This document shows positions 1-6,930 of a stretch of DNA of 40,691 nt, in pieces. A model generated the notes under the pieces. It had not been told where the DNA came from. It searched no databases and worked only from the letters and a program-made list of their open reading frames with translations. Position numbers and translations under genes: made by a program. The stretch's first letter is position 1, and every line of letters begins with the position of its first letter. The DNA is taken from the NCBI GenBank assembly GCA_012522275.1, contig JAAYKU010000147.1, positions 1 through 40,691 of the forward strand, read 5' to 3'. This stretch comes from Smithella sp. (GTDB lineage Bacteria > Desulfobacterota > Syntrophia > Syntrophales > Smithellaceae).

Positions 1-126
1 AGCCTGAAAAGGAAATATGACCGTATGTACACAGCGGAAGTGGTCGGCGTCTTCGCCCTTTACACCATCTTGATGGCGCTGTTTACCAACCCGGTTATCG
101 ATGTGGTCAAAAACATCGTGACCTGA
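1..126 (+). CDS. C-terminal end of an unidentified membrane protein (5' truncated)
   Basis: The window opens inside a reading frame that runs for 41 residues to a TGA at 124-126. The visible part has a basic stretch (SLKRKYDR) followed by a hydrophobic segment (VVGVFALYTILMALF) and a short tail ending KNIVT, which looks like the last transmembrane helix of an integral membrane protein. It lies 53 nt before the AtpZ/AtpI-like gene on the same strand and probably shares its transcript and terminator. The fragment is too short to name a family. An ion transporter or energy-coupling membrane subunit would fit the neighbour, but that is only a guess. Confidence 0.6.
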   Translation, partial: SLKRKYDRMYTAEVVGVFALYTILMALFTNPVIDVVKNIVT

Positions 127-179
127 TTAAAACACGATTAATATACATGAAACTATAAGGTATAAAGGAAGGAAGAATT

Positions 180-419
180 ATGATCGCCATACAAAAAATA
201 ACCCCGAGGCAGTATAGAAGTTTTACCAGTGTGCTGATGTTCTCGATCTGGGGTATGGGTATGGTGATCGGTTCCCTTGTCTTTTTGTATCTCGGCTACC
301 GGCTCGATGAGGTCTTCGGGACTGAACCGCATTTTATGCTGGGACTATTTATCTTGACAATTTTTGTCTGTAACGTCCGCTTGTATCGGGAAGCCAAATC
401 AAGGATCGAAGATTTGTAG
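180..419 (+). CDS. AtpZ/AtpI-family small membrane protein
   Basis: This 79-residue protein has two predicted transmembrane segments (about 18-40 and 50-68). They flank the pattern GYRLDEVFGTEPHF, which resembles the LGYWLD...GT.P.F signature of the AtpZ/AtpI family. The family assists F0F1-ATPase assembly or Mg/Ca transport and normally sits just before atpB. Here no ATP synthase gene follows: a strong terminator and panC do. The ATG is preceded by AAGGAAGGAAG (about 167-177), a good ribosome site. The family assignment rests on motif and length. A role in ATP synthase is inferred, and the upstream membrane gene is too truncated to help. Confidence 0.65.
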   Translation: MIAIQKITPRQYRSFTSVLMFSIWGMGMVIGSLVFLYLGYRLDEVFGTEPHFMLGLFILTIFVCNVRLYREAKSRIEDL

Positions 420-446
420 TCCGTGCACTTTGAAACATGATCTGTT

Positions 447-486
447 GAAAAAACCCTCAGGCGATCGCCGGAGGGTTTTTCTTTTT
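447..486 (+). terminator. Strong intrinsic terminator after the AtpZ-like gene
   Basis: A ten-pair stem (AAAAACCCTC at 449-458 with GAGGGTTTTT at 471-480) is extended inside by GGC/GCC pairing and followed by more T residues (482-486). The A-rich left arm means it could also work on the other strand. It closes the transcript of the first two genes. Confidence 0.85.
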
Positions 487-521
487 ATCGGAAGGATTAT
501 TGTTATTGGAGTATATCAGAC

Positions 522-550
522 TTGACAAAAAAAGATATGATTGCTAGCGT
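522..550 (+). promoter_or_regulatory. Possible sigma70 promoter for the panC leader
   Basis: A perfect -35 hexamer TTGACA (522-527) is followed after 17 nt by a weak -10 (TAGCGT, 545-550). It lies between the upstream terminator and the structured panC leader, where a promoter is expected. The poor -10 keeps confidence low. Confidence 0.35.
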
Positions 551-631
551 CCGCGTGAAATTTCAGTCCACGCAGGCCCGGACAAAACTGGACGATACGT
601 AAAGCCTTTCTTATTGCGGGAGGCTTTTTTT
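549..631 (+). promoter_or_regulatory. Attenuator-like structured leader with intrinsic terminator before panC
   Basis: The leader contains a helix GTCCG (549-553)/CGGAC (579-583) enclosing CGTG (554-557)/CACG (569-572). A terminator hairpin follows (601-610 with 618-627, 7-nt loop) running into a T tract ending at 631, only 13 nt before the panC start. AGGC at 574-577 could instead pair with GCCT at 604-607 and disrupt the terminator arm, so alternative folds are possible. This is the layout of a transcription attenuator or riboswitch, but I do not recognise a known class. The hairpin itself is clear; regulation is inferred. Confidence 0.5.
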
Positions 632-644
632 GTGGAGATAAAAA

Positions 645-1496
645 ATGAGAGTAATAAAAACGATCAAGGAAATGCAGGCCAACGGAGAGAGTGTCAGAGC
701 TTCCGGTAAAAGAATATCTTTCGTGCCGACGATGGGGTATTTTCATGAGGGACATTTATCGCTGATGAAACGAGCCAGGCAGGTGGCCGATCATGTTGTT
801 GTCAGTATATACGTAAACCCTACACAGTTTGGTCCCAAAGAGGACTTTTCGCAGTATCCACGGGATTTTGAACGTGATGCTCAGATGGCCCAGGAGGTCG
901 GTGTGGACGTCATTTTCTTCCCCTCCAACGAGGAGATGTACCCCGAGGGATATCAAACATATGTTGATGTGGAGAAAGTGACTAAAAACCTCTGTGGTAT
1001 GTCCAGGCCGCATCATTTTCGCGGTGTAACCACCGTTTGTTGTAAATTATTCAATATTGTCAAGCCGCACAATGCCGTGTTCGGAAAAAAGGACTTTCAG
1101 CAGCTTGCGGCTATCCGGCGCATGGTTGTTGATTTGAACCTTGATCTGGAAATAATCGGTTTGCCGACCTACAGGGAGCAAGACGGTCTGGCGATGAGCT
1201 CCCGCAATGTCTATCTGAAAGAAGAAGAACGAAAATCGGCGCTGACTCTCGTCGGGGCTCTTAAACTGGCGCAGAAATTATATGCTGAAGGCCAGACAGA
1301 TGCAGCCCTGATTATAGACAAAGCTAAACAGCTCATCGAGGCCGCGCCTTTCACCCAGATTGATTACATTAAAATTTGTGATGCCTCCAGCCTCGAAGAT
1401 GTGCACAGAATCGAGGGCAAGACGGTGATGGCTCTGGCGGTCAGGGTCGGGAAAACAAGATTGATTGACAATTCGGTTTTGGGAGAGGAAATCTGA
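645..1496 (+). CDS. panC: Pantothenate synthetase (pantoate--beta-alanine ligase)
   Basis: PanC joins D-pantoate and beta-alanine with ATP to make pantothenate, the coenzyme A precursor, in the cytoplasm. The 283-residue length is normal. The nucleotidyltransferase HIGH-type motif is visible as HEGHLSL (34-40) after FVPTMG, and the C-terminal KMSKS-like region appears as AMSSRNVYL. The substrate-site sequence YVNPTQFGPKEDF and the FGKKDFQQL stretch are typical. The ATG at 645 follows GGAGA (634-638). No panB or panD is adjacent, so the gene stands alone behind its attenuator-like leader. Identification is secure. Confidence 0.97.
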   Translation: MRVIKTIKEMQANGESVRASGKRISFVPTMGYFHEGHLSLMKRARQVADHVVVSIYVNPTQFGPKEDFSQYPRDFERDAQMAQEVGVDVIFFPSNEEMYPEGYQTYVDVEKVTKNLCGMSRPHHFRGVTTVCCKLFNIVKPHNAVFGKKDFQQLAAIRRMVVDLNLDLEIIGLPTYREQDGLAMSSRNVYLKEEERKSALTLVGALKLAQKLYAEGQTDAALIIDKAKQLIEAAPFTQIDYIKICDASSLEDVHRIEGKTVMALAVRVGKTRLIDNSVLGEEI

Positions 1497-1739
1497 CCGT
1501 TTTATTTGACGGCCTTTATACACTTCCCGGTTAATTTTATAACCCGTCGCCAATCATGGATGCAGCCGGTCGAAAATCGCCCATCAGTTGCGGGCGGCAT
1601 CTGAAAAAACGGTCTGTATTTTTTTGCACCGGGCTGTACGGCGCCGACAATCCGGTTGAATCAAAACAGCCGGTATGCTATCGGTATCAGGCGTTTTATC
1701 AGGAATCATGCAAAAAAAACAATTTATTCTGGAGGGAAT
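1497..1739 (+). other. panC-ahcY intergenic region without a recognised element
   Basis: This 243-nt stretch contains a small CCGT/ACGG hairpin just after the panC stop and several GC-rich short inverted repeats. There is no T-tracted terminator, no clear promoter and no match to the SAH or SAM riboswitch cores that I can see. It may hold the ahcY promoter and leader. Confidence 0.4.
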
Positions 1740-3164
1740 ATGTCCTTTATAGAAATTGACACTGCATTGAAATATAGAGTAGCGGATTTGTCGCTTGCCG
1801 AGTGGGGCACAAAAGAGATGGATCTGGCGAAAAATGAAATGCCCGGACTGATGGCTGTACGTAAGAAATACGGCCGTAAAAAACCCCTCAAAGGGATGAA
1901 GATTACCGGCAGCCTGCACATGACGATACAGACGGCTATGCTTATCGAAACCCTCAAGGAGCTCGGGGCGGATATCCGCTGGGCGTCGTGCAATATTTTT
2001 TCCACCCAGGACCACGCGGCGGCGGCGGTTGCCGAGGCGGGCCTGGCAAATGTTTTTGCCTGGAAGGGCGAATCTCTCGAAGAGTACTGGTGGTGTACCG
2101 AGCAGGCCCTGACCTGGCCTGATGGCTCCGGGCCCGACCTCATCGTGGACGACGGAGGCGATGCCACTCTTTTTATTCATCAGGGCGTGAAAGTTGAAAA
2201 GAATCCCGGATTGCTCAAACAGAAGCACGCCAACAAAGAATTTGCCCTTGTCATGGAGCGCCTGGCTCGCTCATACAAAAAAAATCCGACACGCTGGCAG
2301 AAGACAGCCGCCAGTATTCGCGGGGTGTCGGAGGAGACGACCACCGGCGTCAACCGCCTGTATCAGATGCTGGCCGCGGGAGAGCTTTTGTTTCCCGCCA
2401 TCAACGTAAATGATTCCGTCACCAAATCGAAATTCGACAATCTCTACGGCTGCCGCGAGTCTTTGGCCGATGGTATTAAAAGGGCCACCGATGTCATGAT
2501 CGCCGGCAAGATGGCCGTAATCTGCGGCTACGGTGATGTCGGTAAAGGCAGCGCCCAGTCGATGAGAGGGTTCGGCGCACGCGTGGTCGTTACGGAAATC
2601 GACCCTATCTGCGCCCTGCAGGCGGCGATGGAAGGCTACGAGGTTAAAAAGCTCGAAGAGGTCGTGTCCATGGCGGATATTTTCGTGACGGCTACCGGCT
2701 GCTGCGACGTCATTACCGGCAGGCATATGGAAATGATGAAGAATGAAGCCATTATCTGTAACATCGGTCATTTCGACAGTGAAATAGAAATGAATTATCT
2801 GGAAACGAGCAGGGATTGCCGCAGGGAAAATATCAAGCCGCAGGTGGACAAATGGACGCTCAAGTCAGGCCGCTCGATTATCGTTCTGGCCGAGGGGCGT
2901 CTGGTCAATCTGGGCTGCGCCACCGGACATCCAAGCTTTGTGATGAGCACCAGTTTTACCAACCAGACGCTCGCGCAAATCGAGCTGGCCACAAAACAAT
3001 ATGATATCGGCGTCTACACGCTTCCGAAGAAACTCGACGAAGAGGTGGCCCTGCTTCATCTTGACAGACTTGACGCGAAAGTTACCAGACTGACAAAAAA
3101 ACAGGCTCAATATCTGGGTGTGCCGATCGAAGGGCCTTTCAAGGCGGATCATTACAGGTATTGA
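1740..3164 (+). CDS. ahcY: Adenosylhomocysteinase (SAH hydrolase)
   Basis: AhcY reversibly hydrolyses S-adenosylhomocysteine to adenosine and homocysteine, clearing the by-product of SAM-dependent methylation. The 474-residue protein has the substrate domain with SLHMTIQTA and DHAAAA, the [14 protein letters not shown] signature (about 224-237), the NAD-binding GYGDVGKG loop (263-270), and the usual C-terminal ...FKADHYRY. The start is the ATG at 1740, directly after GGAGGG (1731-1736). An in-frame TTG at 1656 lacks a ribosome site and adds residues not found in the family. The 243-nt gap from panC has small hairpins but no SAH riboswitch that I can recognise. Family identity is certain. Confidence 0.97.
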   Translation: MSFIEIDTALKYRVADLSLAEWGTKEMDLAKNEMPGLMAVRKKYGRKKPLKGMKITGSLHMTIQTAMLIETLKELGADIRWASCNIFSTQDHAAAAVAEAGLANVFAWKGESLEEYWWCTEQALTWPDGSGPDLIVDDGGDATLFIHQGVKVEKNPGLLKQKHANKEFALVMERLARSYKKNPTRWQKTAASIRGVSEETTTGVNRLYQMLAAGELLFPAINVNDSVTKSKFDNLYGCRESLADGIKRATDVMIAGKMAVICGYGDVGKGSAQSMRGFGARVVVTEIDPICALQAAMEGYEVKKLEEVVSMADIFVTATGCCDVITGRHMEMMKNEAIICNIGHFDSEIEMNYLETSRDCRRENIKPQVDKWTLKSGRSIIVLAEGRLVNLGCATGHPSFVMSTSFTNQTLAQIELATKQYDIGVYTLPKKLDEEVALLHLDRLDAKVTRLTKKQAQYLGVPIEGPFKADHYRY

Positions 3165-3209
3165 GTTTTGCAGGCGTAAAAATGGCCGGCATAATCTGTT
3201 CGCGCTTTT

Positions 3210-4289
3210 TCAGGTTTTCATACGGACGAACAGAAAAGCCGCCAGGCAGGCAAACAGTATGTTTGAACCCCAGGCCGCCAGGCAGGGAGGCAATACGCCG
3301 GATTTCCCCACAGACATCAATAGCGCGTGAACGATCCAGTAGGAAAAGCCGATCACGATACCGACGCCTATGCTTTGCATGACGCCGCCGCTGCGCTCGG
3401 AGCGCAGTGAAAAGGACATGCCGATGATCACGAGGATGAAGGTGACGAAGGGGTAGGCGATTTTTCCGTGCAAATCCACCAGATATTTTGAAACCTGATA
3501 TCCTTCCGCCCGTATTTTTTCGATATATTGCTTCAATTCGAAGTATCCCATCATATCCGCGTCTTTTTGAAGTTTTTTAAAGTTGTCCGGAGTTTCCGGA
3601 AGGTCGATCACTTGTTCTTTGTGCCACTGCGGAAAAGGAGCCTGATTCTCGTCAAAAGATGTTATCAGCAAATCATGAAACACCCAGTGGTTGCCCTGCC
3701 ATTCGGCGCTGCGCGCGTCAATGCGCGTTTTCAGCGTGAAGTCAGGATTCATCCGGTGGATGGTGACCCCGCGCAATATGTTTTTCTCGGTATCAAACAT
3801 TCTGTAACTGTAGATCGTTTTACTGCCATGATACCAGATTTTGTTGAGCATGAATAAGCCGCGAATTTTTTGTTTCTGGATATCTTCTTTGACAATACGG
3901 TTGGTTTCCTGGATGGAAGCCGGCGTTATGAGTTCATTGAAAAAGAAAAGAAAGATGGACAAAACGGCAGCGACGGCCAAAGCAGGCACGGACAGCCTGT
4001 AGAGACTGATTCCGTTGGCCTTCATGGCGGTTATTTCACTGAACCTGGACAGGGAGCTGTAGGTGAGCAAAGATGCCAGGAGGACGGCCGCCGGCAGCAC
4101 AAAAGAAATGATCTGGGGGACTGAATGCACCATGTAGGAGGCCATCTGGATGATGGAGGCATGATTGCTCAAAAACATTCTGAATCTCTGGAAGAAATCA
4201 ACAATCATGTACAAGCTGATAAATGACATGAAGGTGATTATGAAAAAGTTCAGATATGTTTTGAAAATGTATCTGTCTAGAAGTTTCAC
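3210..4289 (-). CDS. lptG: LPS export ABC transporter permease LptG
   Basis: LptG is one of the two inner-membrane permeases of the LptB2FG transporter, which extracts lipopolysaccharide and passes it to the LptC/LptA bridge. The YjgP/YjgQ-family layout is visible: three N-terminal transmembrane helices (LDRYIFKTYLNFF onward), a periplasmic beta-jellyroll domain (about 135-250), and three C-terminal helices ending FACLAAFLFVRMKT. I choose GTG at 4289 (359 residues) because GAGGA at the end of lptF sits six bases upstream. A TTG two codons earlier (4295) is too close to that site. It follows lptF by a few bases in one operon and converges on ahcY. LptF and LptG are homologues, so the F/G names rest on gene order and N-terminal style. 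Confidence 0.88.
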   Translation of the reverse strand: MKLLDRYIFKTYLNFFIITFMSFISLYMIVDFFQRFRMFLSNHASIIQMASYMVHSVPQIISFVLPAAVLLASLLTYSSLSRFSEITAMKANGISLYRLSVPALAVAAVLSIFLFFFNELITPASIQETNRIVKEDIQKQKIRGLFMLNKIWYHGSKTIYSYRMFDTEKNILRGVTIHRMNPDFTLKTRIDARSAEWQGNHWVFHDLLITSFDENQAPFPQWHKEQVIDLPETPDNFKKLQKDADMMGYFELKQYIEKIRAEGYQVSKYLVDLHGKIAYPFVTFILVIIGMSFSLRSERSGGVMQSIGVGIVIGFSYWIVHALLMSVGKSGVLPPCLAAWGSNILFACLAAFLFVRMKT

Positions 4290-4298
4290 GTCCAATCC

Positions 4299-5459
4299 TC
4301 AGTTCGATGCTCTTTTTTCCAGCACACGAGTATAAAGCATGTGTAAAAATGAAAATTCACGGTTGGAGGCGCAGAAAATGTAGGCGCCGGCAATGGCAAA
4401 AATCATATTTGGCATCCATGCCCCCATGGCAGGAGGCAAGTGTCCGTTTTCCACCAGCGCTGCGCCGCCGACGCGCAAAAGATAATAGACGCCGACGATT
4501 ATCAGTCCGACGGCAAAGGCCTTCGATTTGACTGCACGGTGGCTTTTTATCCCCAGAGGAAGGGCAAGCAGACCGAAAAAAATGCACACAAAGGGGGTTG
4601 CGAATCTCGTGTGTATTTCCAGCATGATTTCTCGTATTGAAGCATTCTGGAGCTCCTGTTTTTTAATTGCTGCCGCAAGTTCAGATATGGTCATTTCTTC
4701 AATTTCTTTGTATTTGTCGGTAAATTTGGCCAGGATTGTCGCTCCCAGGTGAAGGTTTATGTCATAAGTTGTAAAATCAATCTTGCGGTAATTTTTCAGA
4801 TCCTGGCTAACCGTATGGATGGATCCGTCCTCCATCCTGAGTTTGACGATCATCGCTTCCTGGTCGGCGACGACAAACGCCTTTTTCGCGATGATGATAT
4901 TTTCTTCGCCGCGAAGGCGGCTGTCCGAAACGAACACTCCCTCCATGTATTCGCCGTCGGCGGGAATTTTATCGGCATAAACCAGCAGGCCGATAAAATG
5001 TATATTGAAGGCTTTTTCTTTCAGGGCAATAGTCGCGTTTTTGGTCACCTGTTCGAACAGCAGGCGCTTGATGGCGTAATTACCGGTCGGCGCCAGAATA
5101 TTGGACATGACGATGGTAATGACAAAGGCGATCATGGAGACCACAGCGGCCGGGTAGAGCATCTGCAGCAGGCTGATGCCGGATGATTTCAGCGCCGTGA
5201 TTTCATTGTCAGCGGAAAAGCGCCCCATGGCGATCAAGATAGAGATTAAAAGAGCGATGGGAATTGTGAAAATCATCAATGAAGGCATGATGAGCATGAT
5301 CATGTGCAGGACGGACAAGACGCTGATGCCCTTGTTGATGATCAAATCCATGATTTGAAGCATTTTGCCCATGAGCAGGACAAACGTCATGACGAAAAGA
5401 ATTATGATAAAGCTGATGGAAATTTCTCGAAATATGTAGCGGTTGATGATTTTCTTCAT
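4299..5459 (-). CDS. lptF: LPS export ABC transporter permease LptF
   Basis: This is the partner of LptG in the LPS exporter. It has 386 residues: N-terminal helices beginning INRYIFREISISFIIIL, a central periplasmic domain (VFVSDSRLRGEE and DGSIHTVSQ region), and C-terminal helices with LPLGIKSHRAVKSKAFAVG, typical of the YjgP/YjgQ family. The ATG at 5459 lacks a strong Shine-Dalgarno sequence. Its stop overlaps the ribosome site of lptG, which suggests translational coupling. The ATPase LptB and LptA/C are not in the window. The gene is first in its operon and divergent from the M23 peptidase across a 400-nt AT-rich gap. Confidence 0.88.
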   Translation of the reverse strand: MKKIINRYIFREISISFIIILFVMTFVLLMGKMLQIMDLIINKGISVLSVLHMIMLIMPSLMIFTIPIALLISILIAMGRFSADNEITALKSSGISLLQMLYPAAVVSMIAFVITIVMSNILAPTGNYAIKRLLFEQVTKNATIALKEKAFNIHFIGLLVYADKIPADGEYMEGVFVSDSRLRGEENIIIAKKAFVVADQEAMIVKLRMEDGSIHTVSQDLKNYRKIDFTTYDINLHLGATILAKFTDKYKEIEEMTISELAAAIKKQELQNASIREIMLEIHTRFATPFVCIFFGLLALPLGIKSHRAVKSKAFAVGLIIVGVYYLLRVGGAALVENGHLPPAMGAWMPNMIFAIAGAYIFCASNREFSFLHMLYTRVLEKRASN

Positions 5460-5645
5460 ATCATGATTGAAAGTTTTTAGGAAACTAGCATGTATTGGCG
5501 ATTTTGCACAAGCAAAACATCATGTAATTTAGATATCCGGACAAGAGACATTCAACGCCATATTATTTTAAATAAATTGTTTCCGAAAGTTGTCGTACCG
5601 CTGTATCCAGAGACTATTTATTGTCAGCCCGTAACCGTGCCGCTA

Positions 5646-5675
5646 TTGACAATATCGTAATAATATAAATATGTT
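5646..5675 (+). promoter_or_regulatory. Candidate sigma70 promoter
   Basis: TTGACA (5646-5651) is followed after 18 nt by TATGTT (5670-5675) on the + strand in the divergent intergenic region, about 185 nt upstream of the M23 peptidase start. The hexamers are good, but the distance to the gene and the AT-rich background leave doubt. Confidence 0.35.
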
Positions 5676-5698
5676 ACCGCGTTTAACCTGTTGCGCAT

Positions 5699-5714
5699 CG
5701 TGATCGTGGTCACT
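5699..5714. promoter_or_regulatory. Crp-like palindrome CGTGA-N6-TCACT
   Basis: CGTGA and TCACT are separated by six bases, matching 8 of 10 positions of the E. coli CRP box TGTGA-N6-TCACA, including the whole GTGA/TCAC core. It lies in the lptF/M23 divergent region. The Crp-family regulator at 21445-22143 keeps the residues that read this core. Chance occurrence of one core in a window this size is quite possible. Confidence 0.35.
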
Positions 5715-5859
5715 GAAAACATCAAATATATTAAAGGTTAAGCCGTTAATGACGATCTTGTAATGAAGTCGACTTGTGCTTGACATTGCTTTTTTGCTGT
5801 GTTAGTGGCACAAAATCTTCTTATTTTTGATAATCTTTGAGCACTCAGGGCAGGTGAAG

Positions 5860-6765
5860 ATGTCGGATAATTTATTTACTCTGATGATTATACCTCGCAG
5901 AAAGAGCGCGGTGACCAAAATATCCCTTTCCGGCAAGGTGGTGCGCTGTCTGGTTGTCGGATCACTTCTGGCCGTCCTTTTAACCCTGTACATAATTTAT
6001 GATTACGCCGGTATTAAGCGCGACCGGGCGGAACTGACTCACCTGAGACAGCGAACTGCCCTGCAGGCAAAAGAGATCAACAGCCTGGCGCTTAAAATAG
6101 ATGAATTTTCAGACCGCATGGAGGAATTCCGGCAGTTCGACCAAAAAATAAGAATACTGGCGAAAAGCCAGACGGGCAAGGGGCAAAAAGTTCCCCTGGG
6201 CATCGGTGGCCCCAGCAGTGAGCAGATTCGGTTAAAGGAAATGCTCGATCAGGACTCTGAAAAACTCGTCGCCGGCATGTACAAAAGCATCGGCCAGCTC
6301 AGCAAAGACGCCGACGAGAGAGAACACAGCTTCCGGGAACTGTTGAAATTCCTGCAGGAGCAGAAATCACGCCTTGCCGCAACTCCATCCATCTGGCCGG
6401 TCAGAGGTTGGGTGACCTCTGAATTCGGGCCACGGGAAAATCCTTTTTCATCCGGCGTCGAATTTCATAAAGGCATAGACATCGCGACCCGCATGGGGAA
6501 GGAAGTTGTGGTCACCGGCGACGGTATGGTCATCGACGCTTCCTATAATGCCGCTGACGGCAACATGGTCAAAATAGATCACGGCTACGGCATTGCGACA
6601 AGTTACCTGCACCTGTCCAAAACGGCGGTTCAAAAAGGAATCCGCGTCAAAAGAGGAACAGTCATCGGCTATGTCGGAGACACGGGCAGAAGCACCGGAG
6701 CGCATCTGCATTATTCGGTTTTTGTGAATGATATTCCTGTCAATCCAAGAAAATACTTGAAATAA
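5860..6765 (+). CDS. M23-family peptidoglycan endopeptidase (membrane-anchored)
   Basis: The 301-residue protein has a short cytoplasmic start with the FTLMIIPRRK motif common in this subgroup, one transmembrane helix (about 28-48), a coiled coil (about 50-105 and 125-170) and a C-terminal LytM/M23 domain (about 180-300). The zinc and catalytic residues are present: H203 and D207 in HKGID, H251 in YLHLSK, and H282/H284 in AHLHYS. It is therefore likely an active periplasmic cell-wall endopeptidase, though similar proteins can act as amidase activators. The ATG at 5860 follows AGGTG; an upstream in-frame TTG at 5827 lacks support. It is followed by secA, an order seen in Geobacter-type genomes. 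Confidence 0.9.
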   Translation: MSDNLFTLMIIPRRKSAVTKISLSGKVVRCLVVGSLLAVLLTLYIIYDYAGIKRDRAELTHLRQRTALQAKEINSLALKIDEFSDRMEEFRQFDQKIRILAKSQTGKGQKVPLGIGGPSSEQIRLKEMLDQDSEKLVAGMYKSIGQLSKDADEREHSFRELLKFLQEQKSRLAATPSIWPVRGWVTSEFGPRENPFSSGVEFHKGIDIATRMGKEVVVTGDGMVIDASYNAADGNMVKIDHGYGIATSYLHLSKTAVQKGIRVKRGTVIGYVGDTGRSTGAHLHYSVFVNDIPVNPRKYLK

Positions 6766-6892
6766 ACAATCGATCTGCATTACTATACTATTCACTTTTT
6801 AAATGGTCCGTTTCCGCAAGGACCGTGTCACGGGATTAATTATACCTTATAAATTGGGGTTTTCCCTGGACGGGCAAGTATGTTAATATGCG

Positions 6893-6917
6893 CCGGTAAA
6901 AGTTACCGGTTTTTTTT
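6893..6917 (+). terminator. Intrinsic terminator just before secA
   Basis: CCGGTAA (6893-6899) pairs with TTACCGG (6903-6909) around a 3-nt loop and is followed by eight T residues (6910-6917). It ends 13 nt before the secA start, so it would stop transcripts entering from the peptidase gene or attenuate secA. An extended -10-like TGTTAATAT lies immediately before it (6881-6889). Confidence 0.75.
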
Positions 6918-6930
6918 GTGAAGGTGTACA

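Larger units (their letters stand above)
5460..5859. other. AT-rich 400-nt divergent intergenic region (lptF / M23 peptidase)
   Basis: There is no credible gene here. It holds two TTGACA hexamers on the + strand: 5646-5651, with TATGTT 18 nt downstream, and 5780-5785, with only a poor -10. A GATAAT at 5829-5834 could be the -10 nearest the peptidase gene. A GTGA-N6-TCAC palindrome lies at 5700-5713. The composition is clearly more A/T-rich than the flanking genes. Promoters for both flanking genes must lie in this region. Confidence 0.5.

Noticed and set aside
1497-1739. SAH riboswitch before ahcY
   Set aside because: I looked for the conserved GAGGAGCG- and GAGGC-type core segments and did not find them.
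1556-1759. 67-codon frame between panC and ahcY
   Set aside because: It overlaps the ahcY ribosome site and start, lacks its own ribosome site, and encodes a low-complexity, family-less peptide.
5806-5822. TGGCAC resembling the -24 element of a sigma54 promoter upstream of the M23 gene
   Set aside because: The -12 TTGC element is not at the required spacing.
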